Positions 18,052 through 27,059 of a DNA stretch of 64,000 nt are shown piece by piece. The number at the start of each line of letters is the position of its first letter. Position 1 is the stretch's first letter. The notes below the pieces were generated by a model. The model did not search any database and was not told the DNA's origin. It was given only the letters and a program-made list of their open reading frames with translations. Source of the stretch: an uncultured cyanobacterium (GTDB taxonomy: Bacteria > Cyanobacteriota > Cyanobacteriia > Thermostichales > Thermostichaceae); the NCBI GenBank assembly GCA_937944885.1, contig CALFBB010000020.1, positions 1 to 64,000 on the forward strand, given 5' to 3'. The translations under genes and the position numbers were made by a program.

Positions 18052-19605
18052 TTAAACCGGTAAGCATCCCTGGGGTGGGATCCGACCCAGGAGAACCTCT
18101 AGCAAAGCTGCCAGGGAAACAGGGGTTGTACCGTAGCAGGCCAGATAAACAGGAATCTGGGGCAGAAAGGTCTCATCGTAAGGGGATCCTAAGGCCAAAC
18201 CGATGACCTTTTCCCCTGGCAGGGCCTTGAACAATTGGACTTGAGCAGGATGCCGAAACAAATCCAGGGATCCGACCAGGATCTGAGGGGCTCTTTTTGC
18301 CCTTTGCAGAGCTGTTGCCCAATCCTCAGGGGTGGGCTGTGGGCTGATGGGAAGAACTTGGGCAGTAGGCAAAACCTGTTTGAGCAGCTCCCCTAGGCTA
18401 GGGACAGGGGTAATCAACAACGGATCGGCTACCAAAGGGGGCAGGGATCCCTTGAGCAGGGTAATGCTGGCTTGGGCAATACGCCGAGCAAGAGCCTGAG
18501 GGTTGGGGCCGGTAACAGGGTTGGCCTGGGGCAGGGATCCAACTCGGTAGCGAGCCTTAAGGGCTAGGATTTTCCGCAGCGAGCGATCCAGTTGCTGCCA
18601 AGAAAGACGTTCGCTGCGCAACCCTTGCAAGAGGTGGGCATAGGCTGCCTTTTGGATTGCCGGGCTAGAGCCGGGATCCGCTCCAAACAGGAGAATATCG
18701 GCCCCAGCTTGGAAGGCCAGTTCTGCCGCCTGCGGGATCCCGTAATTTTGGGCAATTGCCCCCATGGTTAGAGAATCCGTACAGATCAGCCCCTGAAATC
18801 CCAATCTTTGGCACAACCAACCCGTGAGGATCTCGGGGGCTAGAGTGGCCGGGTGGTTGGATCCCAAAGCCGGCATCACCACATGAGCGGTCATAATGGC
18901 CTCTGCCCCCGCCTCAATCAGAGCTTGAAAGGGGTACAGCTCTCTGGCCTGCAACTCAGCTAGGGGGCGATCCACCCGCGGCAACCCCAAATGGGAATCA
19001 ATATAGGTATCCCCATGGCCGGGAAAGTGCTTCGGAGTACAGAGGATCCCAGCCTGTTGGTAACCCCGCAGCATTGCCAAACCGTAGTCCGCCACCTGTC
19101 TGGGGTGAGAGCCAAAGGCGCGGATGCCGATAATGGGGTTGTAGGGGTTGCTGTTTACATCCACCACAGGGGTAAAGTTCAGGTTAAACCCCAAACTTTT
19201 TAGCTCCATTCCCAAAGTACAGGCCATAGCTTGCGCATCGGCAAGGGATCCCGCTGCTGCTACCGCCATAGCGCTAGGGAAAACCGTTACTCCCTCCGTG
19301 AGGCGCACCACCGGCCCCCCCTCTTGGTCAATACCTATCCACAGCGGGATGCGGCTTCGCTCCTGCATAGAAGCAATAAGCTGCGCCACCTGAGGTGGGG
19401 TTTGGATATTGCCGGCAACCGAGTAGAAAATAAAGCCGCCCACATGGTAGTCCTGAATCATTTCCTCCAGCGCCGGCGAAAGTTCTGAGCCTTCGAAATA
19501 AACCCAAAACAGTTGTCCCAGCTTCTCCTCAAGGCTCCAGCTGCTCAGATCCACTTTAGGTGGCAAAAATCCATCAGCTATTCCCAGTAAGTCAGTCAAA
19601 ATCAA
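18052..19605 (-). CDS. nagZ: Beta-N-acetylhexosaminidase (GH3)
   Basis: Glycoside hydrolase family 3 enzyme that removes N-acetylglucosamine from muropeptides in cell-wall recycling. The 517-residue protein has the TIM barrel with IGIDQEGGPVVRL, the signature KHFPGHGDTYIDSHLGLP carrying the Asp-His dyad of NagZ enzymes, and the nucleophile in LICTDSLTMGAI. A C-terminal alpha/beta domain (about residues 370-517) is present, as in two-domain NagZ. No obvious signal peptide, so location is uncertain. The gene is unusually rich in GGATCC: ten copies by eye. It is divergent from the coiled-coil gene at 19709. Confidence 0.92.
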   Translation of the reverse strand: MILTDLLGIADGFLPPKVDLSSWSLEEKLGQLFWVYFEGSELSPALEEMIQDYHVGGFIFYSVAGNIQTPPQVAQLIASMQERSRIPLWIGIDQEGGPVVRLTEGVTVFPSAMAVAAAGSLADAQAMACTLGMELKSLGFNLNFTPVVDVNSNPYNPIIGIRAFGSHPRQVADYGLAMLRGYQQAGILCTPKHFPGHGDTYIDSHLGLPRVDRPLAELQARELYPFQALIEAGAEAIMTAHVVMPALGSNHPATLAPEILTGWLCQRLGFQGLICTDSLTMGAIAQNYGIPQAAELAFQAGADILLFGADPGSSPAIQKAAYAHLLQGLRSERLSWQQLDRSLRKILALKARYRVGSLPQANPVTGPNPQALARRIAQASITLLKGSLPPLVADPLLITPVPSLGELLKQVLPTAQVLPISPQPTPEDWATALQRAKRAPQILVGSLDLFRHPAQVQLFKALPGEKVIGLALGSPYDETFLPQIPVYLACYGTTPVSLAALLEVLLGRIPPQGCLPV

Positions 19606-19628
19606 GATCCCTTTTATTCTTCAATAAT

Positions 19629-19697
19629 GATTGAGAGTAACTTATACGATATACTAAAGACAGGTGCTAGAGTTAGAATAACTTACCTGTCTCAATC
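19629..19697. promoter_or_regulatory. Nested inverted and direct repeats in a divergent promoter
   Basis: Between nagZ and the coiled-coil gene lie an outer inverted repeat GATTGAGA (19629-19636) / TCTCAATC (19690-19697), an inner inverted repeat AGACAGGT (19658-19665) / ACCTGTCT (19685-19692) and a direct repeat TAACTTA (19638-19644, 19679-19685). A TATACT -10-like hexamer sits near 19650. The layout suggests an operator or structured leader. Confidence 0.4.
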
Positions 19698-19708
19698 TCA
19701 AAGCAGCT

Positions 19709-20464
19709 ATGCTACCTCCACAACAGATTTGGATCAAGGCTTTTCCGACGCTGGCCGGGGCTGTTGTAGCCATTAGTAGCTTGGGGACAGGGGGATCTCT
19801 GCTGCAGGCGGGAGCGGCCGGCTTAGCTACAGGCATGACCGGCTATGTAGCCTCTGCTTTGTCCGTGGAAGAGGCCAGGGCGCGAGTCAGGCTTCTGGAG
19901 CAATCTTTAGACCATCAAAATCAGAACAAAGTCAACGCCTTAATCCTGCAACAACTACAAAAAGCACTAACAGATCTCCAAGTTACCCTCCACCTGCAAC
20001 AAGATCAGCAAAACCCAGAACGAAAACCCAAGCCAATTGAATTGGCATCCGAGATAGAATCCCAAAGACAGTTACTTATAACGCTACAAGAAGAGGAGCA
20101 AACTCTGAGAAACTCAGTTCAAGATCTACAAACCAAAAGACAAAAGCTTATCGAATGCCTCAAAGAGAGTTTGGCGACAGTTGAGCAGCTTCAGAAAAAA
20201 CGAAATCACTTGAGGCAAGATATTCTTCGCTTGGCTAAGACTCAACAACCCACAAGCCACGCCGGCAATTCAGTTGTGACTCAGGCTCTACATCACCCTA
20301 CACAATTAAACTCGAAAGTAAACCTTGAAGCTCTACATTCAACAGGGATCCCTAAGACTGTTCAGTCGGGTAGTAAGTATGATGCTATTCTTTCAGATAT
20401 TGAGAGAAAGATCGATGATCTACAAAATAGAGCAAAAGCGACTTCAGATTTGATATCTATCTAG
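19709..20464 (+). CDS. Coiled-coil protein with N-terminal hydrophobic hairpin
   Basis: I do not recognise this 251-residue protein. Residues about 12-50 are small and hydrophobic (AVVAISSLGTGGSLLQAGAAG, LATGMTGYVASAL), enough for one or two membrane segments. From about 55 to 190 it is a heptad-rich coiled coil (LQKALTDLQVTLHL, LITLQEEEQTLRNSV, QLQKKRNHLRQDI), and a final coil precedes the stop (ILSDIERKIDDLQ). The DNA is more AT-rich than its neighbours, with only one GGATCC, consistent with a recent or fast-evolving gene. A scaffold or membrane-tethered filament role is only a guess. Confidence 0.65.
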   Translation: MLPPQQIWIKAFPTLAGAVVAISSLGTGGSLLQAGAAGLATGMTGYVASALSVEEARARVRLLEQSLDHQNQNKVNALILQQLQKALTDLQVTLHLQQDQQNPERKPKPIELASEIESQRQLLITLQEEEQTLRNSVQDLQTKRQKLIECLKESLATVEQLQKKRNHLRQDILRLAKTQQPTSHAGNSVVTQALHHPTQLNSKVNLEALHSTGIPKTVQSGSKYDAILSDIERKIDDLQNRAKATSDLISI

Positions 20465-21007
20465 GAGCCTTACATGTGCAGTTTTACTGTAACTTTACTG
20501 TGCTGTAACTTGATTGTGGTCTCAACACCCACAAGATCAGCCTACCAGTTGTTCACCAGCTAAACCGAAATAAATCAAATAAACCGAAAGAGAACCTAGA
20601 GGAGCAACAAAGTATATTAAAGTAAAAGTATATTCATGAGAACCATCTTCATCTAAATCTAACTCTCCCTTTTGTTCTTCTGAGTTACAGCTATAGCTCT
20701 TTTTAGCAATATTATCTCTGTCCCTAGTCTCAGATCTCATTTTTAAGGATACTGCGCTACCTTAGCTTTTCTAGTAAGTTGGGGAAAGCCGTCTTGGGTG
20801 AAATTATTTACTGGTCAGATGACTACCAAAAGAATAAAACAACACCAGGAGCATACTTTATAGTCTCAAGTTTATAGTCTTAAACAGTGACGATCAAAAG
20901 GTCAAGCTTATATCTGTCTTTTGGCATATATTCTCTTATATATATATTTTTATCTATCACATCTATAAGATAATACCAAGTGTAAGGGAGAATAGTTTTA
21001 GCTCAGC
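20465..21007. other. AT-rich gene-poor region upstream of the alkaline phosphatase
   Basis: About 540 bp of clearly lower GC than the flanks, with runs such as TATATATATATTTTTATC near 20939-20955. Apart from one doubtful small membrane-protein frame (20537-20740, minus) I see nothing coding. It could be a remnant of acquired DNA or a long promoter region. Confidence 0.3.
20537..20740 (-). CDS. Doubtful small membrane protein
   Basis: A 67-residue frame in AT-rich DNA with an acidic N-terminal part (EEQKGELDLDEDG) and a plausible C-terminal membrane helix (FTLIYFVAPLGSLSVYLIYF). No ribosome-binding site of note and no recognised family. It could be a real lineage-specific gene or chance. Confidence 0.25.
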   Translation of the reverse strand: MRSETRDRDNIAKKSYSCNSEEQKGELDLDEDGSHEYTFTLIYFVAPLGSLSVYLIYFGLAGEQLVG

Positions 21008-21037
21008 GTTAAATGCATCTTAAATATACCTTAACTA
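21008..21037 (+). promoter_or_regulatory. Pho box (three direct repeats) upstream of the alkaline phosphatase
   Basis: Three 8-mers, GTTAAATG (21008-21015), CTTAAATA (21019-21026) and CTTAACTA (21030-21037), are each separated by exactly 3 bases. This is the arrangement of cyanobacterial Pho boxes bound by SphR/PhoB. It lies about 100 bp before ATG 21141. A fourth degenerate unit TACTTTAG follows at the same spacing. Confidence 0.7.
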
Positions 21038-21140
21038 AATTACTTTAGCTTCAATGAATAGCGGTTACAGAAGTTACAAGGGGTGTGCTCGCTAAGCGGG
21101 CAGACGTAACGGCAACAAATTCATGCGGGACGGGAGAGCA

Positions 21141-22703
21141 ATGAAACGTTGGATTGGACTTGCACCAGCTGCAGCGTTGCTGATGGCGGGTATTACGCCA
21201 CTGATTAGCAATGCTCAAACACCTCAGACGGGCAATGTTATCTTTATTCACCCGGATGGTTCTGGCCTGAACCACTGGTCGGCAGCGCGCATCTATTGGA
21301 AGGGGCCGGATGCTTTGCTGGAGTGGGATCAGCTCCCCTTTATGGCTGTCTATCGGGGGCATATGGCTGATCGTCTCACCGGTACTAGCAATGGTGGTGC
21401 GACCACCCATGCTTTTGGCTACAAGGTGGAGGGAGCTGGCAGCTTTGGTTTGGATGGCGACCGTGAGAAGGCACGCCCTTTTGTCTCTCTTTCCGGCTAT
21501 CCCGGCAGCATTGTGCGTGAAGCCCGCAACAATGGCCACCCGGTGGGAGTGGTGAACGATGGCCAGGCAGCAGAGCCGGGTACAGCTGTCTTCCTTGCGG
21601 AGGTCGGCAACCGGGATGAGTTCTCGGAGATTGTTCGCCAAATCCTACAGGGGCGCCCTGGTATTGATGAGAAAGATGAGAAACCGGATGTGATTCTAAG
21701 CGGCGGTGAGATGTACTTCTTACCGGAGGGCACCCCCAAGTGCGGAACGGAAATCACCCCTAGCTGCCATGTCCATACCGACCCTGTTACGGGTAATGGT
21801 CCACAGCGCAAGGATAACTTGAACCTGATTCAGTACGCCGTTGATAACGACTACACCGTTATTCGCACCCGTGCTGAGTTTGACCAATTGCTCAGCCAGC
21901 TCAAGGCAGACGACAACCTAGCACCGCGTGTCCTGGGTCTGTTTGCTGCTGATGACATTTTTAATGACTACCCCGAAGAGCGTTTAATTGCTGAAGGCTT
22001 GGTTAGGGAAGGAGTTAATCCTGAGGATCCCCAGGGTCGGATTATTCTCTTCGGCGGCAAGCCCGATACCCCTAGCTTCAATCCGCCCACGGTAGCAGAG
22101 ATGGCCGAAATGGCGCTGATTATTCTGGAGCGCCGTGCTGCCCAGGCAGGTAAGCCTTTCTTGGCGGTTTTTGAGCCAGAAAGTGTGGATAACTTCGGTA
22201 ACAACGCCAACGCCATCGGTACCCTGACCGCTCTTAAGCACAGTGATGAGCTGATCGGTGTGGCCCGCGCTTTTCAAGGGCGTGTAGCTGACACCCTGAT
22301 CTTGACTGCTGCTGACAGTGATGCCGGTGGCTTGCAATTGGTCTCGCCACCACCGGTTAAAAAGCCCGCCGGCACGGTAACTGGCATAACGGGTAACCCA
22401 ACCGATGATAGGGCAGAGGGCTTCAACAATTTGCTTGATGGCATTGAAGGACGGGCTACCAAGCCCTTCCGGGCTGCGCCTGATGCTTTTGGTAACCGCC
22501 TGGAGTTTGCTGTGGCCTGGACTGGCACACCTGATGTGGCAGGGGGCATTTTGGCCCGGGCACAGGGCTTGAATGCCGATTTACTCCAAAGCAAGTTCAG
22601 CACATCTTTTGACAATACCGATGTCTACCGCCTGATGCACCAGACCCTCTTTGGTCGCGAGCTAGAAAGTGCTTCAGGTAAGCGCGGTCCTGATCGCAAG
22701 TAA
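21141..22703 (+). CDS. Atypical secreted alkaline phosphatase
   Basis: Phosphomonoesterase of the PhoA superfamily, 520 residues from ATG 21141 (GGGAGAG just upstream), with a signal peptide ending near SNAQT (residue 27). By eye alignment to E. coli PhoA: Asp39 (IHPDGSG) matches metal ligand D51; Ser83 in TSNGGATTHAFGYK matches the nucleophile S102, though the preceding Asp is Thr; Asp350 matches D327 and Asp392 matches D369. The three zinc histidines H331, H370 and H412 are replaced by Asn354, Ser393 and Trp460. So it belongs to a divergent subgroup with a different metal site or altered activity. The Pho box upstream supports induction by phosphate starvation. Confidence 0.85.
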   Translation: MKRWIGLAPAAALLMAGITPLISNAQTPQTGNVIFIHPDGSGLNHWSAARIYWKGPDALLEWDQLPFMAVYRGHMADRLTGTSNGGATTHAFGYKVEGAGSFGLDGDREKARPFVSLSGYPGSIVREARNNGHPVGVVNDGQAAEPGTAVFLAEVGNRDEFSEIVRQILQGRPGIDEKDEKPDVILSGGEMYFLPEGTPKCGTEITPSCHVHTDPVTGNGPQRKDNLNLIQYAVDNDYTVIRTRAEFDQLLSQLKADDNLAPRVLGLFAADDIFNDYPEERLIAEGLVREGVNPEDPQGRIILFGGKPDTPSFNPPTVAEMAEMALIILERRAAQAGKPFLAVFEPESVDNFGNNANAIGTLTALKHSDELIGVARAFQGRVADTLILTAADSDAGGLQLVSPPPVKKPAGTVTGITGNPTDDRAEGFNNLLDGIEGRATKPFRAAPDAFGNRLEFAVAWTGTPDVAGGILARAQGLNADLLQSKFSTSFDNTDVYRLMHQTLFGRELESASGKRGPDRK

Positions 22704-22736
22704 TCGGGGCTAGAGTCTTGCTTTGAAACGGCTGAG

Positions 22737-22771
22737 GTAGGGTAGGGGTTTACTCCTACCCTACTTGTTTT
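22737..22771 (+). terminator. Rho-independent-type terminator after the alkaline phosphatase
   Basis: Perfect 10-bp stem GTAGGGTAGG (22737-22746) / CCTACCCTAC (22755-22764), 8-base loop, then TTGTTTT. A partial duplicate (ACCCTACTTGTTTTCG) follows directly. It begins 34 bp after the stop codon. Confidence 0.8.
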
Positions 22772-22898
22772 CGACCCTACTTGTTTTCGGGTTGTCTGGC
22801 CGGTGTGGTGATGCTGTGGTGATGATCTCAACGGGGTTTGCCACCCATCATGACCTTCAGGCTACTCCTGGACAGCGGTGATGGGGGATGAGATTGGC

Positions 22899-23738
22899 TC
22901 AGTCCGGCAGCCGCCCTAAGCTTACCCCTCGGTAGTAATAGGTTAAGATTTGTCGGTAATTCCAACCTTGACGGGCCAACTCCTGTGCCCCCCACTGACT
23001 CATGCCAATGCCATGTCCATGCTTGGGATAGGGGCTGACATCCGGCAAGCTCGATAAATAAGGGATCCCGCTCACCCCAACCGTTTGACCGCCGCTACTG
23101 GCGCTGTACATGGCATTGACGAACTGCCCTCCGTACACCATCACCACTCCCCGTGTAGCCTGTGTAGCTGCTAGCGCTGCTGCCGACCGCTGCGATAGAC
23201 CCCGGTACACCTGGGAGCGAGTATCGCTAAATACATCAAACCAGCGTTGTGAATTGCGGTGATAGAGCACATAACTGCGGGCTGCCACCGCCTGTGCCTT
23301 CAGGGCCTCGGGAAGGAAACTGGCTCCCATTTCCGCATCTACCACGCTGGCTACGTAGTCTTCGAGATCAACGTAATTGATAGCCATCAGTTGGTTATGG
23401 CCCATCAGGAGCACCTCGCCAGCGTACCAGCGGCCATTCACTGCCACCATGCCACCTGCTTGCGGCCTGATGAACAAAAGGGGGGAAACCACCTCCCGTA
23501 GATATACCCCCCGGGGGCTGGGTTGGGCCATAAACCCTTGCATAGGGGGCAACTCGGCCAGGATCTGACCACGACCATCAGTGAGTTGAGCCGGGACAGA
23601 AACCCCGACCGTCAGAGGAGCGTGGGTGTTGGCCAGTTGTACCCGTACCGTTACTCTTGCCCAGGTCGTCTCTACCCAAGCCAAAAGCGCGGCCACAATC
23701 AGGGATCCGGTCAGCCTCACCCACTGCCCTGCGTTCAT
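22899..23738 (-). CDS. SpoIID/LytB domain protein
   Basis: The 279-residue protein has an N-terminal signal or anchor (LTGSLIVAALLAWVETTWA) and the SpoIID/LytB domain: NYVDLEDYVASVVDAEMGAS, then the catalytic-type block ALKAQAVAARSYVLYHR, and the C-terminal GHGIGMSQWGAQELARQG. SpoIID of Bacillus is a lytic transglycosylase that trims denuded glycan; in non-sporulating cyanobacteria related proteins probably remodel peptidoglycan. It is convergent with the alkaline phosphatase across 195 bp and has no operon partner. Confidence 0.88.
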   Translation of the reverse strand: MNAGQWVRLTGSLIVAALLAWVETTWARVTVRVQLANTHAPLTVGVSVPAQLTDGRGQILAELPPMQGFMAQPSPRGVYLREVVSPLLFIRPQAGGMVAVNGRWYAGEVLLMGHNQLMAINYVDLEDYVASVVDAEMGASFLPEALKAQAVAARSYVLYHRNSQRWFDVFSDTRSQVYRGLSQRSAAALAATQATRGVVMVYGGQFVNAMYSASSGGQTVGVSGIPYLSSLPDVSPYPKHGHGIGMSQWGAQELARQGWNYRQILTYYYRGVSLGRLPD

Positions 23739-23827
23739 ATGCAGTGCCTAGAGTTTGTTTTTGTACATCACAAGGCTAAGAATAGGGTCAGTTTCCAGAA
23801 ATGGGTAGGGTACTCTCGGAGAGAAGG

Positions 23828-25126
23828 TTATCTGCGCTGGCCCACAATCGAGGGAGAAGATTCGCTATCTAGAGGGACAGAGTCATGGGGCTGTTGGGGA
23901 ATGGCAGGTTGCCGCCGGTCAAATCGATCCGGACCCAATCCTAGGGCAAAGCGCAGCGAAGCTGCCGGTTCTCCGTTGGAAAAAACAAGAAAACACACCA
24001 GCGCAGCCAAGGCAAGGAGTACTGAATAGCCGAACACGGACCGATAGCTGGCTCCCACTGCCAAGGTACCCAAGACCGGCCCCCCCAAACCAATGCCCAG
24101 GTCGAAACCACACATCACCAGGCTAAAGAGGCGACCTCGCTCCGTTGGACCAGACCGATCGGCAACCAGAGCGGAAATGAGCGGGATCAAGGTGCCAAAG
24201 CCAGCTCCTACCACAACTCCGGCCAGCAGAAAAGCACCACTGCTGTTGGCGCCTAAGAGGATCCCCATTGCCAGAGCGTAGGTGGCTAAACTCATGGAGA
24301 TGAATAAACCTCGCCCGTAGCGATCGGAAGCCCAACCGGTTAACAGGCGCACCCCAAAGCTGGCAAAAGCCACCGCCGTGTAGAACAACCCTGCATTCAG
24401 GGATACCCCTGTCTCCTGGATGAGCAGCGCAACAAAAGTGGTTTGGGTACCAAATGCCAATCCCACCAGAAACATCACCAGAATTAGGGAGTGTACCCCA
24501 GGGCTCCCTGTCCAGAAGGGTGGATCTACCGACAGGGATCCCGGCTGCTGGCGCCGTTGTTCTCGCACCAACCTTGTACAGAGGAAACCCACCCACCCCA
24601 GCAAAGCGGAGAAAAGAAACAGCGGGCCATAGCCGGCAAACTCTTGCAAAAACCCTCCCAAGGCTGGTCCAATGGCGGCACCAATCGGATTGACCAAACT
24701 CATGTAGCCGAGGATCTCCCCGCGTTTTTCCTCTGGCGCGAAATCCACCACTAAGGTCACATAGCCGGTGGCAAAAGCAGCAATGCTAATGCCTTGGAAA
24801 GCTCGCACCAGGGCAATCCAAGGGATCCAATCAAAAAGCAAGTACCCCAGGGGGGCCAACCCCACCACTCCCATACCAATAAGCAACACGATTTGGCGGC
24901 TGTGGCGATCCGCCAAACGCCCCAACCAAGGGCGGGGGGCCAGCAACCCAATCGAGAAGGCCCCCATCACCAAGCCAACCTGCTGACTTGTACCACCAGC
25001 ATCCTTGACATACAAAGGCAGAGTGGGCAAGAGCGAGGACAAGCTGGCCCAGAAAAGTAAACCGGCAATGAATAAGATGCTTAAATTGCGGCGTTGTGCA
25101 GGTTGTAGTTGCCCAAATACCCTCAC
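23828..25126 (-). CDS. MFS transporter (drug/multidrug exporter-like)
   Basis: A 432-residue, twelve-helix major facilitator protein. The GTG start at 25126 is supported by GAGGAG upstream. It shows the MFS loop 2-3 motif as GRLADRHSRQIVLLIG, the helix-5 antiporter-like segment GYMSLVNPIGAAIGPALGGF, and the second-half loop motif GWASDRYGRGLFI. This pattern fits the DHA1-type H+ antiporter group including many drug exporters. The extra-membrane C-terminus is acidic and short. The substrate cannot be inferred. It stands alone. Confidence 0.85.
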   Translation of the reverse strand: MRVFGQLQPAQRRNLSILFIAGLLFWASLSSLLPTLPLYVKDAGGTSQQVGLVMGAFSIGLLAPRPWLGRLADRHSRQIVLLIGMGVVGLAPLGYLLFDWIPWIALVRAFQGISIAAFATGYVTLVVDFAPEEKRGEILGYMSLVNPIGAAIGPALGGFLQEFAGYGPLFLFSALLGWVGFLCTRLVREQRRQQPGSLSVDPPFWTGSPGVHSLILVMFLVGLAFGTQTTFVALLIQETGVSLNAGLFYTAVAFASFGVRLLTGWASDRYGRGLFISMSLATYALAMGILLGANSSGAFLLAGVVVGAGFGTLIPLISALVADRSGPTERGRLFSLVMCGFDLGIGLGGPVLGTLAVGASYRSVFGYSVLLALAALVCFLVFSNGEPAASLRFALGLGPDRFDRRQPAIPQQPHDSVPLDSESSPSIVGQRR

Positions 25127-25351
25127 AGAGACTCCTCACACAAAATGGACTCAAAGCCTGCTGCCGCCCAGGGATCCAAAAGAAACAAACGCCAGGCAGG
25201 AACCCTAAAAAAATTCAGGTGCTAACTTTTATGATTGATTGTAACCGAATTGGAAAGGTGGGGAATTGCTCTGGATTGACCTTGAGCAGGTCCGCATGAC
25301 AAGGCAGAAGTTGCAGGGTTACCCTAAAGTCAAGTTCCTCTCTGTTTATCC

Positions 25352-25615
25352 ATGACGGAACACTCCGATCTGTTGACCCGCAGCTTTGTTGCCCTGATTC
25401 GCGGCTATCAAGTGGGTATTTCGCCCTTGCTTCCTCCTGCTTGCCGCTACTCTCCCACCTGTTCTCAGTACACCCTAGAAGCGGTGCGCCGTTACGGGGC
25501 GCTACGGGGGGGCTGGCTAGGGATCCGGCGTATCTGTCGTTGCCATCCCTGGCATCCGGGGGGCTACGATCCGGTTCCGGATTTACCGGGATCCCTGCCT
25601 AACCTAGGGGAATAG
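25352..25615 (+). CDS. yidD: Membrane protein insertion efficiency factor YidD
   Basis: Small (87-residue) protein of the YidD family, which helps YidC/Sec insert inner-membrane proteins. The conserved block is clear: [35 protein letters not shown] and [16 protein letters not shown], with the family cysteines in place. In many bacteria it is near rnpA-yidC; here those are not present. Confidence 0.95.
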   Translation: MTEHSDLLTRSFVALIRGYQVGISPLLPPACRYSPTCSQYTLEAVRRYGALRGGWLGIRRICRCHPWHPGGYDPVPDLPGSLPNLGE

Positions 25616-25986
25616 GCCAAGTCCTGGTTGGCTTCTGGTGAACCTTTACCTCTACCTTTGCCTTCCTGTTGATCCTGATTTTTATCGAGAAAACAGTATC
25701 CCTACTTAACAAACTCCACTGAAGCAGTTGCTATCATCAGCTAGAGTAGGGGCAGTACTTGGATCCCGAACCGTGAGTAAGACCACTGACATGCCTTTGG
25801 CGTGCTGGCGTCAGTAAACTGGGAACAGAGGGGCGAGCTAAGGAGTGTGTTGTTGAGTAGGAACAAAAGTCAGAATCAGGCTTGTTGGTCGTGGCAGAAA
25901 ATGCTTCGTACCACCCACAACAAATAGATACAAATAGATACAAGCAAATAGATACAAGTGTTGTTACCCACTGCTCAGCATTCTCG
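25616..25986. other. Intergenic region with 10-bp tandem repeats
   Basis: No gene seen in most of it. Just before the next gene, 25921-25958 holds three copies of CAAATAGATA, two adjacent and the third after CAAG. Such short tandem repeats are common in cyanobacterial intergenic DNA. The repeat falls in the likely 5' leader of the gene starting at 26011. Confidence 0.5.
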
Positions 25987-26010
25987 ATGAACTGCAACGG
26001 AACCCTCACG

Positions 26011-26967
26011 ATGTCCCCTGATCTGAGACCCCCTTTTCGCCCTGTACGGCCCCCCCAACCCAACTCAGCCGGTGGGAAGGTGGCGTCACAGCAGACGGGT
26101 AGTACCGTTGAGGGAACAGATTCCCTAGAGCGCTCTTTGGATCCCTCTGCTGCCTCTCAGCCAAGTCGCTCGACCACGGATAAGCAAGTTAAAGCAGTAC
26201 AAGCAGAAACCTCAGAAAGAGAGCGAACCTATTTGGAACCAATTCCACCGCCTAGCGAAGAGATGCAGTACCGGGCCATTGGCCTGATTGAAGGTCAGTA
26301 TGTCCCCTCTGCTGAGCAATTTACTCGTGGGGTTTTGCGTACACCCGATGGGTTAGAACTGGATGCAGTCTTGCTGGGTCGAGTAATGAGTCTGGTACGC
26401 AAGCATCTGCAGCCGGAACGTAATTACCTGTGGGTGGTCTATCCGCGTACCCGTGAGAAAACCGAAGATCTGCATGTGCAGTTGATGGGGGTCTGGGCGC
26501 CCGAAGAAATGGGACAACCCCTACCCGAGGGATCCCGTGCTGCTGTGGTGCCCGACTGGTTTTCGATTCGGGGGGAGGTGGTGTTTCAATCCCAGGAGAA
26601 GGGTTTTATTATTGTCAAAATTCGTCAGGCTGGCAAGAAAACTTCCGCCAACCGCAGCGAGACTGCCGCGAAACCGCAAGCTTTCAAATTGCGGTTGATG
26701 GGATCCCTACCGGGCAAAGGGGTAGGTAACTTCTGGGACTTGCAGGTGCGCCGCCAGGGATCCCTGCTTTACGTGGAGGCGGGCACCCCGATTGGTCCTG
26801 TCCTCAAAACTCCACCGCGCCCGCGTCTGAAGCGCTCACCCCCCCGCTCGCAGATCAAGAGGGCTGACCAAAAATCTACCGAGCGCAGAGCACCGATTCC
26901 AAAACAGTTTTACTCGCCACGGGATCCCACGAAAGTTCCCAAGCCGATTAAGAAGAAGCGTCTGTAG
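26011..26967 (+). CDS. Conserved cyanobacterial protein of unknown function
   Basis: Start chosen at ATG 26011 (MSPDLRPPFRPVRPP), though in-frame starts at 25987 and 25882 exist; the region before it is repeat DNA. About 318 residues. The N-terminal 80 residues are Pro/Ser-rich and likely disordered. The central domain (MQYRAIGLIEGQYVPSAEQF, GRVMSLVRKHL, YLWVVYPRTRE, WFSIRGEVVFQ, IIVKIRQAG) looks like a small beta domain and is the part most likely conserved. The C-terminus is strongly basic (PRPRLKRSPPRSQIKR, KVPKPIKKKRL), suggesting nucleic-acid binding. I cannot assign a function. Confidence 0.7.
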   Translation: MSPDLRPPFRPVRPPQPNSAGGKVASQQTGSTVEGTDSLERSLDPSAASQPSRSTTDKQVKAVQAETSERERTYLEPIPPPSEEMQYRAIGLIEGQYVPSAEQFTRGVLRTPDGLELDAVLLGRVMSLVRKHLQPERNYLWVVYPRTREKTEDLHVQLMGVWAPEEMGQPLPEGSRAAVVPDWFSIRGEVVFQSQEKGFIIVKIRQAGKKTSANRSETAAKPQAFKLRLMGSLPGKGVGNFWDLQVRRQGSLLYVEAGTPIGPVLKTPPRPRLKRSPPRSQIKRADQKSTERRAPIPKQFYSPRDPTKVPKPIKKKRL

Positions 26968-27059
26968 TTTTGTTGAATAATTTGGTTAGATTGGCTATTT
27001 AATTTTGCTGATGTTGTTGAACCTGCCTTTGCAAACTCTTCTCTTTCACTGGATGTGCC

